Shown: in pieces, positions 1 through 10,893 of the stretch
Position numbering within the stretch: the stretch's first letter is position 1
How the letters are laid out: every line of letters starts with the position of its first letter
From: Adiantum capillus-veneris
Lineage: Eukaryota; Streptophyta; Polypodiopsida; Polypodiales; Pteridaceae
Length of the DNA stretch: 64,000 nt
Assembly: GCA_014529385.2 (NCBI GenBank)
Contig: CM043963.1
Location: forward strand, 103,026,912 to 103,090,911
Reading direction: 5' to 3'
Notes under the pieces: generated by a model
What the model saw: only the letters and a program-made list of their open reading frames with translations
What the model was told of the DNA's origin: nothing
Databases searched by the model: none
Position numbers and translations under genes: made by a program

Positions 1-549
1 ATGGTCAGAATCTCCAGCTCATCAGCTACAACTTTGATGAAGACAACTTTTCTTGGATCGGAGTGGAAGTATTTTTTAAAAATCCAAAAAAATCATGTGT
101 CTGTTTCCTTCCTTTACCAAGTCTTCCATTTGGGTCCCATCTGTTTGAATCATCATATGGCTCCAAAGCCATGATGATATGAGCCACTCATGACCCTTGA
201 ATCATGGGTGCATGGCTTCACAACCACATCATATCTTTTCTTTTCACATTTACATATTTTCCCTTCCCTTTACCACTAGGTTCTCCCTCTACCTTTCACC
301 TCCGGTGAACTAGTCAAGAAAAAATTCCCATCAAATCATTTTTTGAATTTTTCCAAGAGGTTGTTCTCACTCTTTCTTTTATTGTAAACCTCTAGAAGCA
401 AGGAAAACCAACAAAATATAGTAAACAAAAATTTGTGATAGGCTCGGATCAGCAGCTTGTTACACTCTATGTCCACAAGCTAAATCTCAATTTTTTTTGG
501 ATTTGGACTTGTTTTGACAGGTCAAATGCCTAGTACAAGGTCTGCACAA

Positions 550-2260
550 TGGTGTTTTGTCTGTCACCTATTTTTCTCCTTTTTTTCCCAAATTTGCTCA
601 ATTTTTTCCAAAACTGGACTTGGGGATATATTTTCTTGTGTATGCACTATTGACCTGTAAAGTTTCAGCTCATGTTGTCACTATGGGTACATGGATCGCG
701 ATCCATGTTTGGAGCCCAAATTGACTTCTCTTGGTACAATCAGATTCAACATGATTAGTAGGTCCTATGGTATCAAACTTTTTGAAAATGGACCTCTGGA
801 TTGAAAATTAGGAGAATTCTGGCACTTGCTTAGGGTACTTGGAAGTTCAGGGTTTTTGATTTGGTTTTTTATATCCAAATTCACTTTTGAAAAGACCACT
901 AGATTCCTTGTGATGTGCTCTAGCTATGGTGCAATATGGTATCTATCTGTGACAAAGGAACATAGATCATGATCCGTGTCCCTATGTGTCAGATAGTAAT
1001 GAGACTTGACACACAGCTTGTCCTTGATTCACTGATCCTTGCTATATGGTTTTTATGTGATTTGGACTTTAGGTCAAGTAAAAGTCAATCCCTAAGTCTG
1101 TTTTAGGGTTTTCACCTTAACTGCTTTTGGCTCTTTTCACCCATATTTTGAAATTTTTTGACAAAATTTCTTTGGGGACTTCTGTTCACAATGGTCCCTT
1201 CTATAGGCTGGAAAAGTTTCTTTCCAAAATTTCCCAGAGGTACATGGATCGCGATCCATGTTCCACCACTTTTGGATCTGAATTTTGGTGTGCTAATAGC
1301 TTGTGATGTTTGTAGCTTGCTCCACAAATCTTTTTGAATTTGTATCAGTTTTTCCCTACCAAAACTGACTTCTACGATCTGTTGTGGTAGTTTTGAGAAT
1401 ATTTTGTTTTTGGCTCTTTTGACCACTTTTTACAACTTTTTTGCATATGGTTCTTTTGGTAAAGTTATTCCAAATGATACCAGCTACCTATTGCTCAAAT
1501 CTCAGCCAATTTTTTTTTTTTTTTTTCATGAGGTACATGGATCGCGATCCATGTTTGAAAGCCAATCTGACATTTCTTGCACCCATCAAAATCAGTATGT
1601 TTACTGGATGCTGCGGGTATCGAAAGTTTTGGATTTTGACTAGTTTTTGTCATTTAAAAGCAAGTTCTTGTGTCTATCTTGCGGTTTTTGACTAGCTTCT
1701 GTATTTGGCTATTTTAACCAATTTTTTCCAATTTTTTGACATGGTCCCTTTTGGAAAAGTTGTTCCACTAGTTATCAGGGATGTACTTGTCAAATATCAA
1801 CCCAAAATGACAAAAGCTACATGGATCGCGATCCATGTTTGATAGCATTTTTTCATGAATTTTGTTTTGCAGATTCTCTATGCCCTGTAGAAGCCAAATC
1901 TCACCCCTTTTGAATTTGGTCCCAAAAAGTTAGAAAATTTAAAATTTTGTGTCTGCAATGTCTGTTTTGCTGTTTTTTACCTAACATTCAATTTTGATGT
2001 GTTTTTTGACTTTTTCTTTCAAGAAAACTTGATCAGAGCAATATCCCACTAATGCTCAGTGTCACTTATCATTTTTCACCAAAAATGGTCTCTGGGATAC
2101 ATGGATTGTAATCCATGTTCGTCCACAAAATCAGGCCAAACTTTCCAAATTGCTTCTTGAGAGTCTACTGATGCTCTTGATTCAAAACTTTTTCAATTTG
2201 GATCACTTTTGAGGTTTTTACCATCAAATTTTTAGAAGTTCATAGTTATGGTCATTTTCA
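550..2260. repeat. 282-bp tandem array with 20-bp palindromic core
   Basis: Six units are marked by a palindrome at 689, 960, 1242, 1535, 1819 and 2099, a spacing of 271-293 bases. Four copies (689-708, 1242-1261, 1535-1554, 1819-1838) are the identical perfect palindrome ACATGGATCGCGATCCATGT; those at 960 and 2099 are degenerate. Flanks are related but diverged: a 'tggtccctt...ggaaaag' segment recurs about 50-80 bases before several cores. The array lies 0.5-2 kb inside the minus-strand primer-binding site at 2631-2652, so it is probably the untranslated internal part of that LTR element. No supported coding region is present in 1-2630. Confidence 0.75.
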
Positions 2261-2630
2261 CCAAAATATGGTTTTCACCCTTTTTTTCTTCAATCTTTTA
2301 GCCCAAATTTGATGGTGGTAGTTTCTACTCACCCTAGTCCTAAGTACTAAAATGAAACATGAACCAAAAACAAACAGAATGGTACAAAATAATGTCGAAA
2401 CGAAAAATGGAACACTACTCTAGAAGCATAGAGAAAATCAGATAATGAAATGCTTTTGGCTATCTCACTCACAACCCTCTTTACTTTTCAAGAATAGATC
2501 TAACTTCTAGACTCTACCAAGCACTAAACCCCGTGTCTAGATGCTTCACTGCTAAGGTGTAAATGGAAAGGAAGATAAATGTTAGAAATAACGCTCTAAA
2601 TACGCACTAGGTCACTCACCAACTAAGGAT

Positions 2631-2652
2631 CATATCCTCGACAACGGCGCCA
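2631..2652 (-). promoter_or_regulatory. Primer-binding site, tRNA-Asp type (minus strand)
   Basis: Read on the minus strand the site begins TGGCGCCGTTG, which matches the complement of the 3' end of plant tRNA-Asp(GTC) as I remember it, with about two mismatches over the first 19 bases. One base separates it from an LTR end (CA). Athila/Tat-type Ty3 elements use this primer. It shows that the LTR lies to the right and the internal region to the left. Confidence 0.7.
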
Positions 2653-2653
2653 A

Positions 2654-3383
2654 TGTTAGCGGGTCGCCGTGATGGAAGTCTACAACATAGCTTTTTGGTA
2701 CTAACATAATGTCAATACTCAGGGAAGTGACTCGGATGGGGGTCGGAGACTCTTTGAGATCGTCAATCTCAAGAAGTGAACCTTAACAAGAAAACACACT
2801 AACTCAACAAGCAAACCAACACTCAATGATCAGGGAAATCTACCTATATCCTTTCTCACAGCTCTAGGTCATCATGCCATTTTGGCACTTGAACGGACTC
2901 AAAATGCAATGAAACTTTAGGAGGAGTCTAGGACACATAGGGGCATTATCCTATGAAGTTTGTTTGCAATCCGACAAGGTACCAAAAGCACAATCCATCA
3001 TGAAAAAGGTCGTAAATCTCGAACAGATCACTCCAAAAAGGTCACCCTATGGTCTAGGAACACTCTCCTATGGTCAAAATGACTATAAACGGTGATTTAA
3101 GCACTCAAATTTGCAATTAAGGCTCACATATGTGTAGTCAAGAACCACAACAAAACTGACAATGCTTACACTTAAATGAAGAGCACAAAGACAGGAACAC
3201 AATGCAAGGCTCAGAATTGAAAATAGATTACCCAATCATTATTTGTGATGATTACAAGTCGGAGCAGCTTTGTAGCTTGAGTGTACGTACAACAGAGCTC
3301 TCTCCTTTCTAAAGTTAAGCCTCCTTTCACATTAAGGTTATTGACCTTTTGCCCTAGGGAGTTCTAAATGAATATTAGCAACA
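2654..3383 (-). repeat. LTR of minus-strand tRNA-Asp-primed element
   Basis: This 730-base stretch starts TGTTAGCGGG and ends TTAGCAACA on the plus strand, so it has TG/CA ends with a short inverted TGTTGC/GCAACA-like terminus. It directly adjoins the minus-strand primer site, making it the 5' LTR of that element. The right boundary is inferred from the terminal bases only. No second copy is in the window. No coding sequence is seen. Confidence 0.55.
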
Positions 3384-4292
3384 CGCTAACTCGGATACCA
3401 TTTTTCGGAGCTCTCATTGTAAAAACATTTATTATTTTGATGAATCGGGAATATTGGAACTCTTATTTTTTGGATAAACTTTGTAATTGATGAGTCGGAA
3501 CTACAAGCTTCCAGATTGTATCAACCTGTCTTTACCTATCTTTAGTTAGAGCTCCCAGATTACTAGTTTTGACAACCAAAAACCTTGGCTAAGGTATAAA
3601 AGCCAATTTTTGTAAGTTATTCTTAAAGTTTTGGATAAGGAAATACCAAGCGTGAGCTAACGGCGCTCACTTCTCTCCTTCTCGCGCTTCCTACTTCCTC
3701 CCCGGTTGTCACATTCCAGTCGCGTCTATTGCGTTACAACCGCAGGTAAGAGCTCTACGCATTGACGTAAGAATTTCACGGTATTTCATAGCTTTTGACA
3801 TCACTGACCCGCGACATAATTTCATCATAAGTAGAAATTTACACTTCAAAATCGAAAACTAAGCATAGGCGGGGTATTGGGGCATCATTGCTATACATTT
3901 AGATGCATTCTGGGTCGAAAATGACTAGGTAAAAAATCCATTGTTGTTAATAATCGTGATTTCTGCACTTGACCTAAAGTGGGATTTAAGACCATAAGCA
4001 TGTGTGCTTAGGTCTTATAAACATGTCCTAGAATTTTTGTTATGTTTGGATGTCATTTAATGCTGTAAAAACGGATGTGATTTGTCGATGAGCGATTGGG
4101 TTTTGGTGATTTCAGCCACTTGAGTGTAGCCTGAGTTAGATGCGAGTTGTTTGTTGTTTTTCAAGAGATTGATAACCTCTTGTACCCTCTATGCACTAGT
4201 CAAGTCAGCTTCATTCCATGGATTGACAATTTAATCGTGGTTCTTGCTACGTCTGCAATAAGATAGGAGTGAGGTTAGACACCCGTCCCACA
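3384..4292 (+). repeat. 5' LTR of Ty3 element A (left edge uncertain)
   Basis: The region ends CCCACA two bases before a plus-strand tRNA-Asp primer site, so its right edge is an LTR end. A TATA box (TATAAAAG, 3595-3602) sits in an AT-rich stretch and is followed by a pyrimidine-rich leader, as expected for U3-R-U5. The true left edge may be 3384 or a TG near 3417. No matching 3' LTR was found after the element's integrase, so the element has lost or exchanged its 3' end. Confidence 0.5.
3595..3602 (+). promoter_or_regulatory. TATA box of LTR promoter
   Basis: TATAAAAG lies about 690 bases before the LTR end and is followed by CT-rich sequence. This is a typical plant LTR promoter arrangement. 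It is a motif-only call. Confidence 0.45.
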
Positions 4293-4294
4293 TT

Positions 4295-4317
4295 TGGCGT
4301 CGTTTCCGGGGATCGAA
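4295..4317 (+). promoter_or_regulatory. Primer-binding site, tRNA-Asp type (element A)
   Basis: The 23 bases starting TGGCGTCGTTTCCGGGGAT match the complement of plant tRNA-Asp(GTC) with two mismatches by eye. Two bases separate them from the LTR end. This fixes the orientation of element A as plus, in agreement with its gag-pol reading frames downstream. Confidence 0.8.
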
Positions 4318-4950
4318 GAGATCTAAACTAGGGAAAACCATGAGCGTCTTTGTGAAGTTATCCTTTAGCTTCCTCTAGGATCTCTAGAGTCAAAACTTTG
4401 TTTTTAGAATCGTGTAGCTTAAGATTGTCGTCTTTTGTTGTGTAGAGGTAGCTTGGAAGTAATCGTAATTGCTGAGTGCCTTTAGGATTGTAGGATTGTA
4501 GAATTAGAGTAGGGTTTTGAAAATGATTGATAGACAAGACAAGTCTTAAGATCAATGCTCAAGAAATCATTAAAAACAAGAAAACGAGTTTTTGTGGACA
4601 CTTTCCACAACACCATTGCAGTAGAACTTAGGAGTAGGGTAAGTAGAATTCGAGATGGGTTTCATAATATTTCTCTCTCTGAAAGAATAAATTGTGAGTT
4701 GTTATGTGAAATTGTAGAATTTCAGGTCTACGGCTAGAAATAGCATGAAAAGACTGCCAACCACTCAATTGGACTGGAGAGTATGCTTAAAAGTGGTATG
4801 AACCAGTGGGTAAGCTCAAGGACACATTGAGGTAAAAATTTCAAGAGTTTGCAAAAACTCAGTTATTTACTTTTTCTTGATATTTTAGGCCTAATTAAGT
4901 TTTGACTTGATTCATAGGCTTAAAAAGACTGTCCAGTGAAAAAGTGCAAA
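4318..4950 (+). other. Untranslated leader of element A, no gene seen
   Basis: The 630 bases after the primer site are AT-rich and hold only short open frames with no recognisable domain. They lead into the palindrome-centred tandem array. Confidence 0.5.
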
Positions 4951-5880
4951 AAGGTGTTCATTTTAAGCCTAAAGTAAATAATCGCCGATTATTTACTTTC
5001 ACCTCAAAAATGATCAAGCTTGGTACCAGAGACTCTATGCATGTGTACAAACAACTTTTGTAAAGGCACTTAAGATTTGGATCACCAAATTGACCAAAAA
5101 CTAGGTAAAAACTAAAGTCTATACTGACTTTCAAGAACTTGAGTGCAAATTGGAGAAAATTTGGTTCAAACTCAATGAAACTTGATTCATAGGCTTATTT
5201 TGATGTGATAGACATGTATACATACTTAGTTGATTAAAAAAATGCAAAACTTTGTCAATTGTAAATAATCATGATTATTTACATCTGTCCCTTTTTCAAC
5301 TTTTTCGACCAAGTCAGTATACCACTAGCTTTACCATGTTGTAATAAGCCCACAAACCAAATTTGATAATATTTGGATCATTGGATTGAAAATTGTGGCC
5401 AAATTAGCAAAGTCAATCTATAGATACAAAACTGATGACCAATTGAACAAAAAATTGTCCAAACTTGACGAAACTTGGCTAGAGACCTTAAGTTGAGGTG
5501 CTTAACAGATCTGTGTCAAGATTGGGACAAAAACTTGCAAAAACATACCTAGATTAGATAATCATGATTATTTATATCTGCTTCAAAAATTGATAATATT
5601 GCACATTTGAGTATGCCACAAGGTTAAGCATATCAAGTAGACCACACAAATCAATTTTGGTAAAATTTGGATCACAAAAGTGAGACTTAAGCCAGATTCT
5701 TGAAAATTGAGTATGTGAACACGAAACAATTGTTGCTAAACTAGAACAGATTTTGTCCAAACTTGGTGAAACATGACCAGGGACCTTAACATGTAGTATA
5801 CTTAGCAAATCAAGCCAAAAAGTGCAAAAAACTGACAAAAGTAAATAATCACGATTATTTACTATTGCTACACAGAGACA
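4951..5880. repeat. 288-bp tandem array with AT-rich palindromic core
   Basis: Palindromes of the form GTAAATAATC...GATTATTTAC stand at 4974-4996, 5261-5282, about 5555-5576 (degenerate) and 5841-5862, a spacing of 286-294 bases. The copy at 5261 is a perfect 22-base palindrome; that at 4974 has 11-base arms around one base. Flanking text recurs in a diverged form ('ccaaacttg.tgaaact', 'atttggatca'). The array lies 0.7-1.6 kb after the primer site, between the LTR and gag. The position and period mirror the array in the neighbouring minus-strand element, but the core sequence is different. Confidence 0.7.
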
Positions 5881-6359
5881 CCATTTTTGACTTTTGAACT
5901 TGTACAGTGTTAGACCAACATAATACAAGGCCAACAGCAGGCAATTTTGGGTTCAGTTGGATCCAAATTAGTACATGTTTACTCAGTTTTCAGGTTGCAT
6001 ATTAGTCCTTTGATTTTTTGCAAAAGTGGAATCTGAAAGTCTCAACTGCTGACTCACTTATCTCTATTTGGAGTGATGCACATAGACTAGTCACAATAGT
6101 TAGCAAGAATTGTACAGTCTTTGTGAAAGGATAGCTAACTTGATCATAATTGATATACGAATCAGGTTGCAGACAAGGGATTGGCAGCTTGATAGAAGTT
6201 GCAATCAAGTCAAGTGGAAGAAGTTGACAACAAGTCAATCTGACGATAAGTACTCTATCCAAGGCTTCACAAGTCTTTATGAACCTTACATCTGGTCGTG
6301 TACTAGGAAACTAAGGCATATTTGGAGAAACCTCTAGTAGAGTATCCACTGAAGAAAGT
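5881..6359 (+). other. Leader between tandem array and gag, no gene seen
   Basis: The sequence continues the degenerate repeat flanks and then changes to a more mixed composition near 6110. The open frames here are short and show no recognisable domain. Confidence 0.4.
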
Positions 6360-6872
6360 GTGAATAAAGGAAATCCCTTGCACACTATCCTTGAAGAAGT
6401 CTCAGACACTTTTTTGGATTCAACATCTTCCTACTCCACTCACTCAAAAACCGGAATGACAGTGCACTATAAGCATATAGTATCTTTTTATAAGACTAAT
6501 CACCGTGGAGCTCAGGTTTACCTGGATCCTAACGAAGAGTATGCTATTCGCATTGATGACCATGGTATTGAGTTTGAAGAGGAGATCATGGCAAACAAAC
6601 AAGAAAAAATGTACATGGATAGAAACCGAACTCAGTATTTACAAGTTGAAAACCCTGACGTGATAGACAAATGGGGGTTAGATGTAAATACCATAATTCC
6701 AAATATGGTAGCAAAAGAAGGGCCACCTAATTTAGAATTCGAGGGATATGATCAAGCTGATTTGAAGCCTTTAAAATGTCTTAGTACGGATAATCCTAGG
6801 ATCGGAGTCTATTGTTGGGAGGATAGAAACGTCAAATATCTTCTATGGACTTCGCATGCCAAATCAAGATAG
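6360..6872 (+). CDS. Unrecognised ORF at start of element A coding region
   Basis: This is an open frame of about 170 codons (the first codon is GTG; internal ATGs follow) on the element's sense strand just before gag. I recognise no domain. It is rich in charged residues and has an acidic central part (residues about 60-85). It may be the N-terminal part of the gag polyprotein, cut off by stop codons, or an additional ORF such as some Tat/Athila elements carry. The frame differs from that of gag downstream. Confidence 0.35.
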   Translation: MNKGNPLHTILEEVSDTFLDSTSSYSTHSKTGMTVHYKHIVSFYKTNHRGAQVYLDPNEEYAIRIDDHGIEFEEEIMANKQEKMYMDRNRTQYLQVENPDVIDKWGLDVNTIIPNMVAKEGPPNLEFEGYDQADLKPLKCLSTDNPRIGVYCWEDRNVKYLLWTSHAKSR

Positions 6873-6973
6873 CTAACACCCATGAAGATCATCTATATCT
6901 TCAAGATCAAAGATAAGGGTTCAACAGATCTACCAACCTACTGTTTAGTGATTGTTATAACAGTAACTTTTTT

Positions 6974-8611
6974 ATGATGACTCCTGAGGAGGTGGAACAA
7001 ACCAAATACCAAGGGTACTCCATAAGGGATTGGATATTGGGCCAAGGACCAGAAACTATTCCAAGAGATGAACACCATGAGAGATCTTCTGAGAGTAATG
7101 CTAACAAACTAGAAACCACCTCATCAGGAAGAAAACCGGGTGACACTTAGGCCAGTCCAGGGCTACATGAGTCACTATTTCCAATAGACTGGTTTGAAGG
7201 ACTCAAAACGGGACCAACTGCCAGGGGATCGAGAGTTGAACCAAACAGAAGTGTCAAACCAACTGGTTTTTAGAAATGGGTCAAAAAATACAGTGGATCG
7301 GGGGATCCATATGACCACTTAGCAAGCTTTAAGCAAGTGCTAAGAGAAGAACGCATATTTGATTTCTATACTCAATTCAAGGGGTTTGCTTTGACATTAG
7401 AAGGAAAAGCATTGACATGGTTCCAAAACATTCCCCCAAGGTCAATCATGAACTTGAATACTTTAGCTCAAGGATTTGTAGCTGCTTGTTCCAAAACGGG
7501 GATCAAACACAATACGATAGTTCAAATCTACAACTTTAAACAGAAACAATGTGAGTTTGCTAGGGATTGTGCAACTCGAATGAAACAATACATTGTAAGA
7601 TGCCCAGAGCTAGAGATACCAACAGGAGAACGACTAGTATCTTTGTTTCTAGAGGGACTATTAAACAAAGAACTTCATGCTATACTGTATAGCAAGAAGC
7701 ATACAACCCTAGAAGAGAGTGTGTCAGATGCTATTGACTTAGGAGACAATTTTGATATTTTCAACGAAGAAGATGTCCCTAAGGATAACCAAAGCAAGAA
7801 AAAAACATCCACTAAACCAACACAAGTGGAAACGGCTCCTGCAGCATCGCTTTCAGCCATAGAAGACATACTCAAGAGAATGAATGACATGATGAATAAC
7901 ATGTAAAAAGCACCTATGAGGGGACCAGAACAAGGGATACCTCAACAGGGACAACCAATTAGGCCACAAAAATGGTGTGCAATCGAGAGAAAATGGACCA
8001 ACCATGAGACGAATGAGTGCTATTACCGACCAAAGTATGATGGGAATGTTCAATATGTGCCTATGAGGCCACAAGGACAACCCATGTACAGATATCAGCC
8101 TAATATGGCCCCAGCTCAAAGACCACCGATGGGTATGGAAAGACCTCAACCTGTGTTGGACCAACAACATCCATATCCAGGACATAATGCAGTGCATGTA
8201 AAGTACATGCATTCAGAGGGAGCCATAAATGAACAAGCACTAGTGCCTGTTGCACCCTATCCTGAGCCTAGTCCATCTACAATAATGGTAGAAGGAGATT
8301 GGTATAATTTCCATCCACCACCAATGGAATAACCTGTGACTTATACTCCACCTGAGCTTGCACCAATGTATTACGTGGCTAATCAAGGTGTTAGACCTCC
8401 TATGGTAAGACCCATGATCAAGCCAAGAACTAGAAACTGTCATAACTGTGGTGCAGATGATCATTGGAAAAATGAATGCCCAGAGCCCGACAAAAACCTC
8501 AAGCCAATTAAAGCTTATTTCATACAATGTTGCAAAAAGGGAGGACACTTCCCAAAGGATTGTCCTAAAAATCCTTTAAACAAGGGTAAAACAGTTGTGA
8601 ACGTAGTGTAA
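6974..8611 (+). pseudogene. Gag of Ty3 element A, broken by in-frame stops
   Basis: Gag is the structural capsid and nucleocapsid protein. One reading frame runs from about 6974 to 8611 and is interrupted only by in-frame stops (about 7148, 7272, 7904 and 8330), with no frameshift. The capsid-like (Retrotrans_gag) region at 7300-7720 contains the typical 'LEGKALTWFQ' and 'FLEGL' patterns. A Lys/Thr-rich linker and a Pro/Gln/Met-rich stretch follow. A CCHC zinc knuckle at about 8438-8479 (CHNCGADDHWKNEC) is intact. A second knuckle at about 8526-8560 has lost its first Cys spacing. Several stops could have arisen from CAA or CAG by C-to-T change, the usual decay of methylated transposons. Confidence 0.75.
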
Positions 8612-8880
8612 GTGATACCTAGTAGCTCATCTGACAGCAAACCAATTGTTCCAATAAAAATAATCACCAGATCCCAAGTTAAGAAAAAGAAACATAACTC
8701 CTCTGAGGATTTAGAGAATTAAAAAATTTCCTCTCAACAGACCAAAAGAAGCAAAAATAGAAGGTATGAGATGAGAAAATAGAAAGAACTGGCTGAAATC
8801 GAGGAGAAAGCAACAAAACTATTCCAGGAAAAGGTGAAAGAAATTGGAAGTGAAATCAAAGAAACCTATTATTAATCAAA

Positions 8881-9689
8881 TTGGAAGGAAAAGGATTAAT
8901 TTTGGTTGATAGAATTTTTGAGCCTATTAATGCAGCCTTGGAAGCTTACCAAGCAGGACTTAAAGCACGCCAGAACATGGAAAACAAATGGAAGAACTAT
9001 CCTTCTCCAGACATAGAAGCAGCTAAGCTTGAAGCTTATCAAAATTTGGTAAGAATCACGCAAGAGATGCTGGAAAAACAAAAACCCAAGCTCAAATGTA
9101 TGGCAAAACCTGAGGAGCTTTTAGTAAGAGTCAATAAAGAAAAATCCAAAGTGGTGGTAGAACCCCACCTTGAAACAAAGATCCAGAACTTATAGTGCCG
9201 GACAGTGAAGATGCCTTAGACGGAATTCCATTCGTAGAAGAAGATTGGCGAGGACACTTATGGAAAAAAGTTAGAGAGATTAATGATGGGAGCTTAACTC
9301 TAAAGTCAACTCCTATAGAGGAAGTTTGGTTAGACAACCTATCTCCTAATATGGACATGGATGTACAATCCTTGTATGGGGATTGCGGATATGAAGCTTC
9401 AAGAATGTCTAAACCATTGACCTTGAAAACATTACCCTCTTACTTGGGAGATAACAAAGACAAATCCATAGCATGTAAAACCACTCAAGTAAAAAGAGAG
9501 GAACAGACCCTAGAAGTACAAAACATTCATTTAATCATGTCTACACCCATCCAATGCACTCTTACTTTAGGAGAGGTGTTAAAAATCAGACCATATTTAT
9601 GGAATGATCTACAAAAAAACTCTAGAGAAGGTGGAAATAACAAGGCTAATCGCAAAAAAATTGGAAAAATTGAAACACAAAATGGATAG
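8881..9689 (+). pseudogene. Gag-protease linker region of element A
   Basis: Two open frames (8881-9195 and 9195-9689) overlap at one base and differ in frame. They are rich in Lys and Glu, with no catalytic motif. They lie between the zinc knuckles and the protease, where Ty3 polyproteins have a variable spacer. I recognise no named domain. They are probably one continuous segment in the ancestral element, split by a frameshift or nonsense change. Confidence 0.4.
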
Positions 9690-10085
9690 CAAAGAGATTA
9701 GATATGTTCCAATGAACAAAGTTGGAGAATACTACGAAGGGAAAGAAGGAAACACCACCCTTACATTGAAATATAATGATATAGAAACCATGGCAATACT
9801 GGATAGTGGGGCAGGCATAGCCATAGCCACAAAAGTAGAATAGAATCCTGGGGATAACCAACCATTAGACAAACTTGAATGAAATTGCAATTGGTTGATG
9901 GACACATCGAAAGACCCTTAGGACTGCTTGAAAAAGTGATAGTTAATTTCTGTGGGATTGAATATCAACACACTTTTGCCATAGTAGACTTTGGAAAGAA
10001 ACTCAATTACAAAATCATATTGGGAAGATCTTTCATGCGACATGCACAACTCATCCAAGATTGGGGAACAATCATCTATACTTGA
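9690..10085 (+). pseudogene. Aspartic protease (retropepsin) of element A
   Basis: Retropepsin cleaves the retrotransposon polyprotein. The catalytic motif AILDSGAGIAI lies at about 9796-9828 and the C-terminal motif ILGRSFMR at about 10015-10040, the usual arrangement. A stop at 9841-9843 and a change of frame separate the two halves, so this copy is inactive. It lies between gag and reverse transcriptase in normal Ty3 order. Confidence 0.75.
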
Positions 10086-10200
10086 AGCAGGTGGGATCAA
10101 TAACAAGGGTCAATCTAAAAGATCACACTTATAAAGATGTCATGAAAATGCCCATACAAGAATTCGATTTAGTTTCCTCGGCTGAAACTAAGCTTCCATC

Positions 10201-10680
10201 TTGGTTGAACAAAGACACTCCTATTGGATGTGCGGAGCTTCAAAAAACAAGAGTTTAAAACGGGAAGAATGTATCTTAGAAAGGGATTGCACAGATGAAG
10301 CCTATGTACCTAAACCCTTTCCAGAGCATTTGTTTGAGCCGTTTGAGTGGACTCAAATTTTAGCAACAATGGATGTATGTGTAAATACGTCTATGCCTAC
10401 TCAATTCTGTAATGAGGACGGCTATGACATAATTCCCATACAAATGATCTCAACCCTCCACATTGAAAACAAAATTCACGAATCCAAGGACTTGATGAAA
10501 GCTCAACAAGTCTTTTTAGAGCTCTACTATGATGCAACATATGAGTTAGAAGAACATTCAGCTACCTCAGATGATTCGGGGTCGGAAAAAGAACATGTGA
10601 GAGCCAAAATTCTCATGAAAGGAGGGAAGGAAAAGTTTTTTGAATTTCCACCAGAAACTGAGAAGACAAAAATGGTATAG
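10201..10680 (+). pseudogene. Protease-RT spacer of element A
   Basis: An open frame of about 160 codons lies between the protease and RT. It is acidic (many Glu and Asp) and has no domain I recognise. It is probably part of the pol polyprotein. From 10681 to 10893 only short fragments are visible. Confidence 0.35.
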
Positions 10681-10893
10681 ACAAAAAAGAGACACCAGAA
10701 ACGTGAAAGCTAGACCTACGCCATCAGTCTCCAGTAGAACACAGTTCTTGATGTAGATAGATGCACATGATTGTGTCAAGGACAAAATCACTAGTAGCTA
10801 TCCTTTAAACGAAGAACATGAAATGACAAAAACATCGAGAGAAACGACAAAACAAACTCAAAACAAGCTAAAAACCAGGACAAGGATTCAACC

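Noticed and set aside
1112-1426. 104-codon minus-strand open frame in the palindrome array
   Set aside because: It crosses repeat units, has no domain, and is not preserved in neighbouring units.
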